The notes under the pieces: model-generated
What the model was told of the DNA's origin: nothing
Seen by the model: the letters and a program-made list of their open reading frames with translations, nothing else
The model's database searches: none
Part shown: positions 28,384 to 38,146 of the stretch, piece after piece
How positions within the stretch are numbered: the first letter of the stretch is position 1
How the letters are laid out: every line of letters begins with the position of its first letter
Source: Seleniivibrio sp.
Lineage (GTDB): Bacteria; Chrysiogenota; Deferribacteres; Deferribacterales; Geovibrionaceae
Length of the DNA: 64,000 nucleotides
NCBI RefSeq assembly: GCF_021209385.1
Contig: NZ_JAJOIL010000030.1
Span: 1-64,000, forward strand
Reading direction: 5' to 3'
Position numbers and translations under genes: made by a program

Positions 28384-29445
28384 TCAGAATCTTTGTTTCA
28401 TAGTATCATATATTTCGGAAATAATCTGTTCAACATTATATGTGTAGTCCCATTCAGGATAGTCGGCTTTAAATTTTGAAACGTCGCTTATCCACCAGAT
28501 ATGGTCGCCGCTTCTGTTGTCCTCTGTGTATGTGTGGCGGAATGGTTTGCCGGTCAGCTTTTCCAGCATAGCGATCGCCTCCAGCATGGAACAGCAGCTA
28601 TGTCTGCTTCCTCCCATGTTGTACACTGCGCCGCAGCGGGGTGCTTTATAGAAACTGTGGAACGCGTTTATCATATCGAAAGAGTGTATGTTGTCGCGCA
28701 CCTGTTTGCCTTTGTAGCCGAAAACGGTGTAGGGCGTATCGGTGACTGCGCATTTTATCAGATAGCTCAGGAAACCGTGAAGCTGTGCGCCGGAGTGGTT
28801 GGGGCCTGTGAGACATCCGCCGCGGAAAACTGCGGTTTTCATGCCGAAATAGCGTCCGTATTCCTGAACCATGACATCCGCCGCGACCTTGCTCGCACCG
28901 AAAATGGAATGCTTTGAATTGTCTATAGACATGCTTTCGTCTATGCCTTTTGCGAAATAAAGGTGGCTTTTGTCAATTTCCCAGCGTGTTTCAAGCTCAA
29001 CCAGAGGCAGAAGGTTAGGCGTATCTCCATAAACCTTGTTTGTGGATGTGAAGATGAAGACCGCATCGGGGCAGTGTCTTTTTGCGGCTTCCAGTGCGTT
29101 CAGCGTGCCGTTGGCGTTAACGCCGAAATCCGTGAATGGTTCCTTTGCCGCCCAGTCGTGGCTCGGCTGTGCCGCTGTGTGCAGAACGAATTTTATGTCC
29201 GTACCGTATTCTGCAAAGAGTTTTTCCAGTTTTTCAAAATCTCTGATGTCTATGTTGAAATGTTCATAATTTTTCAGTTTTTCCGACAGACGTGAAACGT
29301 TCCACGATGTTGACGCACTCTGTCCGAAGAAGTATGAGCGCATATCGTTGTCGATGCCTATCACTTTGTCGAAATGAGCGGAAAAAAACTCTGCCGCTTC
29401 CGAGCCTATCAGTCCTCCGCTTCCGGTTATCAGGCAAATATCCAT
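28384..29445 (-). CDS. NAD-dependent sugar epimerase, CDP-paratose (tyvelose) 2-epimerase-like
   Basis: 353-residue extended short-chain dehydrogenase. The cofactor motif [15 protein letters not shown] opens the protein. The resemblance to CDP-tyvelose 2-epimerases comes from [20 protein letters not shown], the HGFLSYL region and the [12 protein letters not shown] loop. The usual catalytic YxxxK reads FGASK, with Phe in place of Tyr. From memory other members of this branch share the Phe, so it may be a subfamily trait rather than damage. Position suggests it acts on a nucleotide sugar for this glycan. Confidence 0.78.
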   Translation of the reverse strand: MDICLITGSGGLIGSEAAEFFSAHFDKVIGIDNDMRSYFFGQSASTSWNVSRLSEKLKNYEHFNIDIRDFEKLEKLFAEYGTDIKFVLHTAAQPSHDWAAKEPFTDFGVNANGTLNALEAAKRHCPDAVFIFTSTNKVYGDTPNLLPLVELETRWEIDKSHLYFAKGIDESMSIDNSKHSIFGASKVAADVMVQEYGRYFGMKTAVFRGGCLTGPNHSGAQLHGFLSYLIKCAVTDTPYTVFGYKGKQVRDNIHSFDMINAFHSFYKAPRCGAVYNMGGSRHSCCSMLEAIAMLEKLTGKPFRHTYTEDNRSGDHIWWISDVSKFKADYPEWDYTYNVEQIISEIYDTMKQRF

Positions 29446-30446
29446 TTCAGTTCCTCTTTGTTCTCTGTAATCCAGTCTGCTATCTCTTTCAGAGTTTCCT
29501 CAGCCGAAATTTCAGGCGACCAGCCGTAACTTTGTATCTTTGTATTGTCAGTGACGTAGTATTTTATATCCAGAACACGTTCCGGCATGAACGGCACTTC
29601 TTTAGCGCCTATGAGTTTTTTACAAAGCGCATCCAGCTCAAATATGGACAGCGAGTTATTTATCCCGCCGCCTATGTTGAAAAGCTCACTGCGAAATCTG
29701 TCAAAGCTGTGTATTTGCATGTCGATCAGGCGGAAGAGGTCGCGCACGTTTAGAATATCGCGCACCTGTTTTCCGTTTCCGAAGATGCTTAATTGCTTAT
29801 CGTAGATATAGCTTGCCGCCCAGTGTGTTACAACGCCCTGATCGGTTTTGCCGAACTGACCTTTGCCCGCAAGAAGCCCGCATCTGTTTATGATCGCTTT
29901 AAGTCCCAGCATTTCTATATATTCTGCGATCAGTAGCTCGCCCGCATACTTGCTCATACCGTAGAGGGAGCGCGTTCCTTCTTTCGGAAAGTTCTCTGCT
30001 ATGCCGTGTCCGTATTTCATGGTGTAGCGTGACGCCTCTTCTATATATTCCAGCCCGTTTATGGCAGACATGGGGAATATCCTGCTGGTTGACAGGAAGA
30101 TCAGCTTTGCATTGTTGTCCAGCACCGAACGGACGCAGTTGAAAAGCCCGCCGAAGTTTGTTTCCATCAGATACCTGTCGTCGCCGTTAAGTCCCGCCAT
30201 CACAGACGGTTCCGCACTCGCCTCTATCATGAGGTCATAGCTGAGCGGTTCAAGGTCTTCCGGTCGGCGCACGTCGCCCTGAATGAAGTTTATCCCCGCC
30301 TCGTGGAGTATCGGGATATTAAGTTCACTGCCGTTTCTGTGGAGATTGTCCAACGCGGTTACTTCGTATTTGGGATATTTCTGTTTTATATTCAGTGCCA
30401 GACTGCTGCCCACAAAGCCGCAGCCGCCTGTTATGAGAATGTTCAA
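29430..30446 (-). CDS. NAD-dependent sugar epimerase/dehydratase
   Basis: 338-residue extended short-chain dehydrogenase of the UDP-glucose 4-epimerase type. The dinucleotide motif [16 protein letters not shown] is at the N-terminus and the catalytic YGMSK (Tyr/Lys) is in the middle. The [16 protein letters not shown] stretch is typical. It overlaps both neighbours (16 and 4 bases), so it is firmly in the operon. The substrate cannot be read from sequence; it forms a pair with the CDP-paratose-epimerase-like gene. Confidence 0.8.
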   Translation of the reverse strand: MNILITGGCGFVGSSLALNIKQKYPKYEVTALDNLHRNGSELNIPILHEAGINFIQGDVRRPEDLEPLSYDLMIEASAEPSVMAGLNGDDRYLMETNFGGLFNCVRSVLDNNAKLIFLSTSRIFPMSAINGLEYIEEASRYTMKYGHGIAENFPKEGTRSLYGMSKYAGELLIAEYIEMLGLKAIINRCGLLAGKGQFGKTDQGVVTHWAASYIYDKQLSIFGNGKQVRDILNVRDLFRLIDMQIHSFDRFRSELFNIGGGINNSLSIFELDALCKKLIGAKEVPFMPERVLDIKYYVTDNTKIQSYGWSPEISAEETLKEIADWITENKEELKWIFA

Positions 30447-33010
30447 TTTGTGCCTCTGTTTTTGTGTTTCGTCCAGTCCTTAACCCATTTGTCTTTCAGC
30501 CTTACTATCTCGTCACTTTCGAGATTTCCGCGGAAGGCATGGGTATTGTGACCGTCGAAGTCCGTAAGATTATCATCGACCAAAACACCCTTTTTGATAA
30601 GCTCGTTATACATGGGAGTGCCGGGAAATGGCGTAACTATTGAAACCTGCTGCGAGTCGGGGTTCTGTGCGAGCATCCAGTCGAACGTTTTTTGTATGGT
30701 CTCTTTGGTATCAGCAAGATAGCCGATGGAAAATGTAAGGTGTACCTCTATCCCGTGTTTTCTGCACAGCGAAAGGGTCTGTTCGCATTTTATTATATCG
30801 AGTTTCTTGTTTATCTCTTTCAGAACGGTTTCATCCACACTCTCTATGCCGAATTTAAGCCCTATGAGACCGCTGTTTTTCATGCGGATGATAAGTTCCT
30901 CGTCAAGCCCGCCGTCAGCACGCGCCATAGCCATCCACGGCAGTTTTACGCCGTTCTCCCCCAGCGAATCGCAGAAACGGTGTAAATGCTTTTTATCTAT
31001 GTTGAATGTCTCGTCGTCCAGATAAAATGACCGGATTCCTAATTTTCCCTGCGCGTCGAGAATCTCTTTTACAATGGTATCAGTATCGGCTTTCCTGTAT
31101 CCGTTAGCGTAGATTGTATGCACCCACTGACAGAAACAGCATTTGTACGGACAGCCGCGGGAAAGCTGAGTCTGGAAAGACGGGTATGCCAGAGCGTTAA
31201 CGGGTCTGTCGTTGTAGTTATAAAATGGAGTGATGAGCCTTTCGGGGCGTGGCAATGCGGCAAAATCGGTGGTTTTGCGGGGAGGATTGATTCCGCAGAT
31301 ATGTATCAGCCCGTCAATATGTCCGTAAGGTTTTCCCTCTTTCAGGCATTTCGCAAGCTTAAGTGCGGAGAGTTCGTATTCTCCCTGAATGGCGAAGTCG
31401 ATATGTTCCTCATCCAGAATATTTTCTTTCAGAAAACCTACGTGCGAGCCTGTAACGCATATCTTTGTATGTGGCAGGAACTCTTTTATCTGTTTCAGAA
31501 GTGCCATATCGTTTTCAAATGACGGGGCGGATGTTTCGGTTATCAGCAGATCCGGTGCGTAGCCGAAGGCTTCGTATATAATCTCTTCGGGGGCGTATCC
31601 CTCTGCAACGCCATCCGTTATCCATGCGCTAATCCCGTTCTCTTTCAGCAGGCTGAAAAGATGTCCCATGAAGAATGGATAGGGTATGTAGGGCTGCAAA
31701 TTCGCCTCATAACGCGACATATCGTATGTATGCGGCCAGCGGCTTCCTGCGTTAACGCCTGCCCTGCCGTTCTGTCTCCAAGGCAGGTTGACGGTCATTA
31801 CCCTGAAATCGCCGTATGCATTGAGCTGTTTTTCATACTCCATACGCTGCATTGATGCTTCCACAGCCTTTGTTTTGAGTTCGGTATCTGTTTCCGTCAG
31901 CTTTGTGTCGTGCATGGCGGGGAATTTTTTATGAAGTACATCAAGGGTCGCAAGTGATCGGAACCACTCGAATATCTCTTTATCAGTTTCTTCTGAGGGG
32001 GTGAGTGCTATTTTATCCAGTATGTCCTTGTTGAAATCAAGAACGCCCTGACGGATTTTGTCGGATGTAAAATGGTTAAGGGATTTTATGAAGGAACTAT
32101 AAATCCTCTGCGCGGCAGGGGCATCTTCCTGAAATCTTAAAATGTCTTCCAGAAAAAATTTGAAGCCTGCCAGTATGTATGGATACACCAGATAGCTTCG
32201 GGATTTTTCAGTTATAATGTCTAAACCCATTCGGGTGTAGTTGATGTTGTGTTCCGCCTTTTTGCGGTAGAGGGTTTCATCCTGAAATGCGCTATTCATC
32301 GACCATTTGAACACTCTGTAGCGGTACGCACGGTTGAGATATGAGGCGACATCATCTTTCTGAAGGTGATATGTGTGATGGTCTGGGTGCCAGAGCAGTT
32401 CGTAACCGAGTTTTCTGAGTTTTATGCCGATGTCCACATCTTCGTAGTTGGACATCAGGCTGTCGTCAAAAGGTCTGTGTTTATTGCCGTTTTCGGCTAT
32501 GCCTGCTTTATGAAGCGCCTCTGTTCTGTATATGCTGTTTGAACCAAGCAGAAATTCGCGGTATTCGTCTGTTTCGGAACCGAGCGGTTTGTAAAGGTCG
32601 CGCATATCCACAAGAGCGCGGCATCTGTCGCCCATCTCCGTGCGGTTAAGCTCTATCTGCTTTCCCGCAACACCTGCAAGTTTCGGGTTGTTCTTTAGTA
32701 TAGGCAAAAGTTTTTCTATGTGGTCGGGACGGAGAATGATATCACTGTCAACGGAGAGAAGATAAGGTGTATCGATGAGTTCCAGTATGCGGTTTCTCGC
32801 TCTGCCGAGACCGAGGATACCGTCTATGCCGAAATGTGACGGCGGATAAAACTCAAAACCCTCTTCGCGGCAAATGCTTTCCGTGTTGTCTGTGGAACCG
32901 CTGTCTATGACTATGAACCGAGACGGCTGCACTGTTTGCGCTTTTATGGCGCTAAGCACCCTGCGGATGGTGTTTTCATTGTTCAGGGTTGGTACGAATG
33001 CGGATATCAT
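30443..33010 (-). CDS. fusion: GT2 glycosyltransferase + B12-binding radical SAM enzyme
   Basis: 855 residues. About 1-230 is a GT2 glycosyltransferase (FVPTLNNENTIRRVL, VIDSGSTDNTESI, LLSVDSDIIL with the DxD motif). About 230-400 is a helical linker. About 403-560 resembles a cobalamin-binding domain as seen before class B radical SAM enzymes (FRVMTVNLPWRQNGRAG, DLLITETSAPSFENDM). About 600-800 is the radical SAM domain with Cys620-x3-Cys624-x2-Cys627 (CPYKCCFC) and FYLDDETFNIDK. No obvious DxHxxG cobalamin motif is seen. One frame runs cleanly through all parts, so the fusion is not an artefact of joining. B12 radical SAM enzymes often methylate unreactive carbons, so this protein might both transfer and modify a sugar (inference). 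Confidence 0.85.
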   Translation of the reverse strand: MISAFVPTLNNENTIRRVLSAIKAQTVQPSRFIVIDSGSTDNTESICREEGFEFYPPSHFGIDGILGLGRARNRILELIDTPYLLSVDSDIILRPDHIEKLLPILKNNPKLAGVAGKQIELNRTEMGDRCRALVDMRDLYKPLGSETDEYREFLLGSNSIYRTEALHKAGIAENGNKHRPFDDSLMSNYEDVDIGIKLRKLGYELLWHPDHHTYHLQKDDVASYLNRAYRYRVFKWSMNSAFQDETLYRKKAEHNINYTRMGLDIITEKSRSYLVYPYILAGFKFFLEDILRFQEDAPAAQRIYSSFIKSLNHFTSDKIRQGVLDFNKDILDKIALTPSEETDKEIFEWFRSLATLDVLHKKFPAMHDTKLTETDTELKTKAVEASMQRMEYEKQLNAYGDFRVMTVNLPWRQNGRAGVNAGSRWPHTYDMSRYEANLQPYIPYPFFMGHLFSLLKENGISAWITDGVAEGYAPEEIIYEAFGYAPDLLITETSAPSFENDMALLKQIKEFLPHTKICVTGSHVGFLKENILDEEHIDFAIQGEYELSALKLAKCLKEGKPYGHIDGLIHICGINPPRKTTDFAALPRPERLITPFYNYNDRPVNALAYPSFQTQLSRGCPYKCCFCQWVHTIYANGYRKADTDTIVKEILDAQGKLGIRSFYLDDETFNIDKKHLHRFCDSLGENGVKLPWMAMARADGGLDEELIIRMKNSGLIGLKFGIESVDETVLKEINKKLDIIKCEQTLSLCRKHGIEVHLTFSIGYLADTKETIQKTFDWMLAQNPDSQQVSIVTPFPGTPMYNELIKKGVLVDDNLTDFDGHNTHAFRGNLESDEIVRLKDKWVKDWTKHKNRGTN

Positions 33011-34152
33011 TGTTCCTCTTGAAGGATATCAATTATTTTGATATTCGGGATTTTCCACAGCTTTTTGTAAGCCCGCAGGACGTCTTTATGTTTGTATCCG
33101 GCGATTATCACACTGCACGGCTTTTCTGCGGTTTTTGCAAACTGTTCAAAGCTCATCGCATCCTTTTTAAAATCGTCTATGAATCCGCCGAAACGGACGT
33201 CTGCCTTCTCCATGTATTCATGCAGAGCCAGCCCCACCCAACCTTTGAAACAGATGTAGGCAGTCTGTCCGTCAGTTATCTGTGCCAGAGCGCGGCGGAA
33301 GTTCTGTTCGTTTGAACAGGCGTCCCTGTCAGCCAGAATAGCAAGGAACGTGTATTCTGTTCTGCGGTCGAGATATGTATTTATCACTGCCCTGAGAGGT
33401 GCAGAGAGGTTTTTATCTTTGAAATATTTGTGCATGTCTAAGGGTGCGGAGAGGTTAAGTTCCGTCTGTTTTATCAGATTCGCCTTTCCACTGTGGCTGA
33501 AACTCTCTTCGGAGTTTCTTGTCCATTCGTATGTTACTCTGTCCAGAAAAGCGATTTTTTCGCAGTCAGCCGCGTATTTGATTATTGTTGCGATATCGGC
33601 AGCTATGGAATCTTTGAACATGGACACGAACGGAGCGGTCTGCATCAGCATATCTCTTTTGAACAGGAAATTGCTGAAACAGAAATGTTCGGGGTGGTTC
33701 AGGCGTATATCGAGCAGGGACTGGATGAATTCTGCGGGAGTACAGCTCGCTTTGAACGGGTGATTGTTAACTATGTCGCCGTATTCGGTTTTCAGCCTGA
33801 CACGGGAAAAAACCATGTCCGCGCCTTTTTCGATAAGCGCTACTGCGTCCTCTATGAATCGCTCGTCGCAGATTCTGTCGTCGTCGCTTACGAAAATAAT
33901 ATATGCTCCTGATGCGTGTCTGATTCCGTTCAGGGAGTTAAGAGTATATCCCGAATTTTTTTCGGTGCGGACGTATCTGACACGCGGGTCGTTTATGGAA
34001 CGAATAACGCCTTCTGTGGTATCGGTGGAACAGTCGTCGGATATTACCAGTTCAATATCTGTGTAGGTCTGTCCGAGAACCGCAGAAACGGCGCTCATTA
34101 GCATATCTGCTCTGTTGTATGTCGTCATGACTACGCTGGCTGTTCTGTTCAC
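33007..34152 (-). CDS. GT2 glycosyltransferase with C-terminal extension
   Basis: 381 residues. Residues 1-230 are GT-A family 2: SVVMTTYNRADMLMSAVSAV, LVISDDCSTDTTEGV and the metal-binding IFVSDDDRICDE. The C-terminal part ends with a small Rossmann-like segment (CSVIIAGYKHKDVLRAYKK), recalling the tail of the three GT2 enzymes at 50-54 kb. It overlaps genes on both sides by 4 bases. Donor and acceptor are unknown. Confidence 0.82.
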   Translation of the reverse strand: MNRTASVVMTTYNRADMLMSAVSAVLGQTYTDIELVISDDCSTDTTEGVIRSINDPRVRYVRTEKNSGYTLNSLNGIRHASGAYIIFVSDDDRICDERFIEDAVALIEKGADMVFSRVRLKTEYGDIVNNHPFKASCTPAEFIQSLLDIRLNHPEHFCFSNFLFKRDMLMQTAPFVSMFKDSIAADIATIIKYAADCEKIAFLDRVTYEWTRNSEESFSHSGKANLIKQTELNLSAPLDMHKYFKDKNLSAPLRAVINTYLDRRTEYTFLAILADRDACSNEQNFRRALAQITDGQTAYICFKGWVGLALHEYMEKADVRFGGFIDDFKKDAMSFEQFAKTAEKPCSVIIAGYKHKDVLRAYKKLWKIPNIKIIDILQEEQ

Positions 34153-34862
34153 AGATATTCTCCGAGCTGTTTTATGTCTTTTCTGGCAATTTCCAGACTT
34201 TCCGGTGTGCCGATGTCCCTGTGGTAAACATTGTTATTGAACGTTGCTATCCTGCCCATGAAAGCAGGGATGACCTCTGTGCTGAAATCGACTTTTTCTC
34301 TGCCGAGAGATGCTATGTAATCTACTACGATAGGTTCCAGTATATAGACGGCGCCGTTTGCATGGCTGGATGGCGGATTCTGCACTTTTTCATGGAATTT
34401 AAGAACTCTGCCTTCGCTGTCACATTCCACTATACCGCAGCTTTCTGGTGTTTCAGTTATAAAGGTCATCATGGTCATGTCTGTGCCTGTCGGTCTGTTG
34501 CGGTGTGCCTGAATGAAATCGGCATAGCTGCAAACGGAAAGGTTGTCTGCATGAGCGGCTATAAAAGGCTCATTGCCGAAACGGGGGCTGTTTTTCAGGA
34601 TGGTTCCGCCTGTGAGAAGCAGTTCTTTTTCGTATACGCATACGGCGTTGTCGAAGACCTTCTGATTCTTTATGAAATCCTCCACCTGTCCGGCGAAGTG
34701 GTGTGTATTTATAATTATTTCATCCACTCCTGCTTTTTTAAGCAGTGTGAGCCAGTACCAAAGCAGCGGTTTTCCGTCTATAGGCACAAGACACTTGGGC
34801 ATGTCTTTGGTCACGGGGTACAGCCTTGTCCCAAGTCCTGCAGCCAAAAGGAGGGCTTTCAT
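34149..34862 (-). CDS. sugar-1-phosphate nucleotidyltransferase
   Basis: 237 residues, GT-A-like nucleotidyltransferase fold. The N-terminal signature LLAAGLGTRLYPVT and MPKCLVPI binds the nucleotide. FSTEVIPAFMGRI and YHRDIGTPESLEIA are like mannose-1-phosphate guanylyltransferase and HddC-type enzymes. Adjacent to the HldE-like gene (4-base overlap), so activation of a heptose-1-phosphate or hexose-1-phosphate is plausible. The base specificity cannot be decided by eye. Confidence 0.8.
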   Translation of the reverse strand: MKALLLAAGLGTRLYPVTKDMPKCLVPIDGKPLLWYWLTLLKKAGVDEIIINTHHFAGQVEDFIKNQKVFDNAVCVYEKELLLTGGTILKNSPRFGNEPFIAAHADNLSVCSYADFIQAHRNRPTGTDMTMMTFITETPESCGIVECDSEGRVLKFHEKVQNPPSSHANGAVYILEPIVVDYIASLGREKVDFSTEVIPAFMGRIATFNNNVYHRDIGTPESLEIARKDIKQLGEYL

Positions 34863-36352
34863 TTGAAATTCACCTCGATGTTGTGCATCAGCTCTGCCAT
34901 GGTTATCGGTGTGTTACCCACTCTTGTGACGTGCAGTCCCGCTGTGACCGAACCGAGATATGCGGCGTGCCATATGTCCGAACCGCTTGCCAGCGCCAGC
35001 GATGCGCATGAGAGCATGGAATCACCGGCTCCCGCAACGTCCTTAGGCGATTCGTTCAGAGCAGGCAGTTTGTCCGTTGCCCAGTCGTCCTGATCTTTCA
35101 GAGGTTTTTCTCTGGTGGTGTGTATAAGGACACCCTCTGCGCCCATTGTGAGCAGAATGTCTTTCACCCCTGTTTTTTTGCGTATCTTTTCGCAGAGGAC
35201 AACAAGTCCTGATTCGTAGTCTTTCATGGGACCGCGCGCCTCTACCTCTGTGGGGGTTATCATGGATACCCCTGAGAAGCGGGTTATGTCGCCGGATTGG
35301 GAAGAAGTCTGACTGTCCGCCGACATCAGTACGTTATATTTTTTTGCCATAGCTGTTATAGCTTCCACAAGGCTTGCGGGCAGACAGCCGTAGCTGAAAT
35401 CGGAGAACACCAGCAGGTCGGCGGTTTTCATCTCCTCTTCCATACTCCTGAGAATTTTGGACTGTATCTGTTTGCTTATGCCGTGTGCCTTAAGCGAGTT
35501 GACCCGCAGAAGTGTTTTGTTGCCTGCTCTGTATCTTTTCTTAAGTGTTGTCACCCTTGTCTCGTCTTTAAAAATGTAGGGTTTTATGTCCCATTTTTCC
35601 AGATGTTCGCTGACGAAACTGCTGTATTCGTCCGCCCCTGTGATAGTGAAAAAGGAGACGTTTGCACCCAGCCCTTTCAGGTGACCGCTGACTATGCCCG
35701 CCCCGCCGAGAAAAGTGTTGGAGAACAGAGGTGTGACCACTATTGTCGGGTCTTCCTGCGATATGCCGAGTGGCTGGCATGTGATGTATTCGTCGATGAT
35801 GGAATCGCCTATAACGATTGCCTTTATATCAGAAAATTTTGAGAGAACCGATGTTATAGATTCTTTTGTTATGCCGTGTCTTTCCAGATAGCTCTGCGGT
35901 TTGATCAGCTTAACGTCGTCGTGGAGTTTGAACTCCTTCATGATGAGGTCTGTGGACGAGAAAACTATGTCGCCCGACCCGAATATCAGTTTTCCGCCGT
36001 ATTCGCAGACAACGTCCTGTTCAGGATTCTGCTTGTTTTCAAACTCCTTTCCTTTCACAACGATGTCGGGTTGCAGTATGGAGATGAAATCCTGCGGGGG
36101 ACAGTTAAGGATGAAAGCGTGGTTTACAACGGAGATGGAGCGGATGCTTTCCAGTCTGTCGTCCTGAGATACTATTGTGGCATCGGAATCTGGGTTTACG
36201 CCCACAACGAGATATTTCCCGTTTGATGCCGCAAAGTTAAGAAGACGCAGGTGTCCGGGATGGATGATGTTGAAATTACCTGATACAAATACTAATTTTT
36301 TATTCTTTGCCGCATTGCGGATATGTTCTGCTATCGCTTTCAGTTCGACCAT
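34859..36352 (-). CDS. HldE-like bifunctional enzyme with reversed domain order (nucleotidyltransferase, then PfkB kinase)
   Basis: 497 residues. About 1-140 is a cytidylyltransferase-like domain: SGNFNIIHPGHLRLLNF with the HxGH-type motif His31-Pro-Gly-His34, then VVKGKEFEN. About 175-480 is a ribokinase/PfkB domain with FLGGAGIVSGHLKGLGANV and the catalytic Asp444 in VAGAGDSM. Both halves correspond to HldE, which phosphorylates and nucleotidylates D-glycero-D-manno-heptose. HldE, however, has the kinase first and the transferase second. The two activities therefore look present but permuted. It is adjacent to a second nucleotidyltransferase and in the same operon as a GmhA homologue, which supports a heptose role. 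Confidence 0.8.
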   Translation of the reverse strand: MVELKAIAEHIRNAAKNKKLVFVSGNFNIIHPGHLRLLNFAASNGKYLVVGVNPDSDATIVSQDDRLESIRSISVVNHAFILNCPPQDFISILQPDIVVKGKEFENKQNPEQDVVCEYGGKLIFGSGDIVFSSTDLIMKEFKLHDDVKLIKPQSYLERHGITKESITSVLSKFSDIKAIVIGDSIIDEYITCQPLGISQEDPTIVVTPLFSNTFLGGAGIVSGHLKGLGANVSFFTITGADEYSSFVSEHLEKWDIKPYIFKDETRVTTLKKRYRAGNKTLLRVNSLKAHGISKQIQSKILRSMEEEMKTADLLVFSDFSYGCLPASLVEAITAMAKKYNVLMSADSQTSSQSGDITRFSGVSMITPTEVEARGPMKDYESGLVVLCEKIRKKTGVKDILLTMGAEGVLIHTTREKPLKDQDDWATDKLPALNESPKDVAGAGDSMLSCASLALASGSDIWHAAYLGSVTAGLHVTRVGNTPITMAELMHNIEVNFK

Positions 36353-36369
36353 GAGAGACTCTCCCGTTT

Positions 36370-37440
36370 TCAGAGTGTACTACTACAAATCGTAATAAAG
36401 TCTATTTTGTTGAATCTTGCGCTGATATTTGATGCCATTTCCTGCGGGAAGGGAAGTATACATTTTATCCCGTTTTCGGCATCTAAGGGGCTTATAATTT
36501 TTTTATCAAGGTGCAGTTTCCCCTGTTTAAAGGTGTCCTCGTCCAGAAAACCAACCAGCCTGTCGCCTATGTATCCGCCGAAAAAAGTGCTTACGGGGGC
36601 TGTGCCGAAAACGTACATCGGCTCGTTTATTTCGCTGACTGTTTTCAGATATTCGATATATTTTTCAAAATCCACCGTTTCTTTTTCCGGCTGTTTTGTG
36701 TCTCTTCCATGCATTGATGCAATTGCGGTTATCTCTTTTGCAACCTGTCCTTCCGGAAGGGCTACACATTTAAAATGCTCTTTAAGCAGGGAATACAGGC
36801 TGGCTTTTGAAAAGTGAACAACATGGTCTAAGACAGCCGTGTCGAATATGTTAGAGGAGATGTCTGGTACCTGAATCAGCAGAACGCCGTTTTCGGTGAG
36901 AAGCCCTTTAACATTCTCAAGGAACTCGTGGGGTTCTGTGATGTGTTCAAGAACGTGTATCATGCTTATCATAGAGAAGCGTTCGGATATTTTATCCGGC
37001 GGACAGGTGTAGAATTTTTTCACATCAACAGAGAAATCGGGGTCGCGCCCTATATCCTGCGCGAAAAGTTTAAGGTTTGGTTTGGCTTCGGACATAACTT
37101 TGAGGAAACTTCCGCTGCCTGTACCTATATCCAGCGCACTGCCTGTTTCGGGAAGGTGGTCTGCACAGTTTTTTTCTATCAGTTGTGCGCGGGTGACAGG
37201 TATCTTGCCGAAGGATTTCAGCTGGTCTCTGCCTTCGGTCAGTGGGTATGATCTGTAATGGGAGTAAAGCTCTGTTATATTAAGTTTATATGTCTCATCG
37301 GCTTTTTTTTGCAGCGTTCCGCATGAACCGCATCTGACCAGCGAAAATCCGAAAGGAAGAAATCTGCTGTCGGAAGATACGGAACAGCTTAAGGAGAGTA
37401 TTTCATGGGTGTCTCCGCTGCCGCAGAGGATACAGCCCAT
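36370..37440 (-). CDS. SAM-dependent methyltransferase with N-terminal zinc-knuckle-like motif
   Basis: 356 residues. Cys3/Cys6 (GCILCG) and Cys37/Cys40 (RCGSCG) form a putative metal site, as in sugar C-methyltransferases. SAM-binding motif I is SALDIGTGSGSFL near residues 101-113. SMIHVLEHITEPHEFLENV is the post-motif region of class I enzymes. The tail (FGTAPVSTFFGGYI) resembles the C-terminal associated domain of NDP-sugar C-methyltransferases. Such enzymes put branch methyls on deoxysugars. It starts 1 base after the stop of the SDR gene. Confidence 0.8.
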   Translation of the reverse strand: MGCILCGSGDTHEILSLSCSVSSDSRFLPFGFSLVRCGSCGTLQKKADETYKLNITELYSHYRSYPLTEGRDQLKSFGKIPVTRAQLIEKNCADHLPETGSALDIGTGSGSFLKVMSEAKPNLKLFAQDIGRDPDFSVDVKKFYTCPPDKISERFSMISMIHVLEHITEPHEFLENVKGLLTENGVLLIQVPDISSNIFDTAVLDHVVHFSKASLYSLLKEHFKCVALPEGQVAKEITAIASMHGRDTKQPEKETVDFEKYIEYLKTVSEINEPMYVFGTAPVSTFFGGYIGDRLVGFLDEDTFKQGKLHLDKKIISPLDAENGIKCILPFPQEMASNISARFNKIDFITICSSTL

Positions 37441-37441
37441 C

Positions 37442-38146
37442 TCAAAGCCCGCCGTTTGCCGTTATTACAGACCCATTCAGAGCCATCCCTTTCATGCGTA
37501 TCACCGCCAGAATTATCTCGGCGGTTTCGTCCGCGCGTAGAAATCTTTTAAGGGGCATCATGTTTATTCGGGCATTGTAATAATCGGGATTTGTGATTTT
37601 TTTTTGTGTCCAGTCGCTTGTGGGGTGCTCTGTTATGCCGGGAGCAACGGCGCATATGAGAACGCCTTTTTCGCCGTAGTATCTTGCGGATGATCGAACA
37701 TATGCGTTAACTGCGCTTTTCGCCGCAACGTAGCATGGCGAGGCATTGCCGTTATCTGCCGCATCGGAACTGATGTGTATGATCTTTCCGCCGCCTGCTT
37801 CAACCATGGCGGGGATTATGAACGAGTTTATCTCTGTTGCCGCTGTCAGGTTAAGGCGCATGGTCTTTGCCATTGTTTCAGCGCTTGGCGGCTGTGTGTC
37901 AGTTTCCAGCCTGCCGCCCATGAGATGCACAACACATGTGGGCTTATGACCGTTGGCGTTGAGTTTTTTGCAGAGGGTTTCAGGTGCGCCTTCGGAAGTC
38001 AGATCAAGTGTGTACTGCGTGTCGCAGACGGCACATTCGGACTTGTCGGCGGCTATAACGAAAGCCCCGCTGTCCTTGAGCATAAGGCAGAGGGCATTGC
38101 CCATTCCGCCCGCTGCGCCTGTCACCAGTATTTTTTCACTGTTCAT
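37442..38146 (-). CDS. short-chain dehydrogenase/reductase
   Basis: 234 residues, classical SDR. Cofactor motif TGAAGGMGNALCLML at the N-terminus, catalytic Ser-Tyr-Lys as ISSDAADNG and CYVAAK. NSEKILVT is the real N-terminus: the ATG at 38146 sits behind GGAGATGAT, while the longer frame adds six unlikely residues. It overlaps the zinc dehydrogenase gene by 4 bases. The two probably act on the same sugar or precursor (inference). Confidence 0.82.
   Translation of the reverse strand: MNSEKILVTGAAGGMGNALCLMLKDSGAFVIAADKSECAVCDTQYTLDLTSEGAPETLCKKLNANGHKPTCVVHLMGGRLETDTQPPSAETMAKTMRLNLTAATEINSFIIPAMVEAGGGKIIHISSDAADNGNASPCYVAAKSAVNAYVRSSARYYGEKGVLICAVAPGITEHPTSDWTQKKITNPDYYNARINMMPLKRFLRADETAEIILAVIRMKGMALNGSVITANGGL

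Noticed and set aside
34149-34862. Naming this nucleotidyltransferase hddC
   Set aside because: The motif level seen by eye cannot distinguish heptose from mannose or glucose 1-phosphate specificity.
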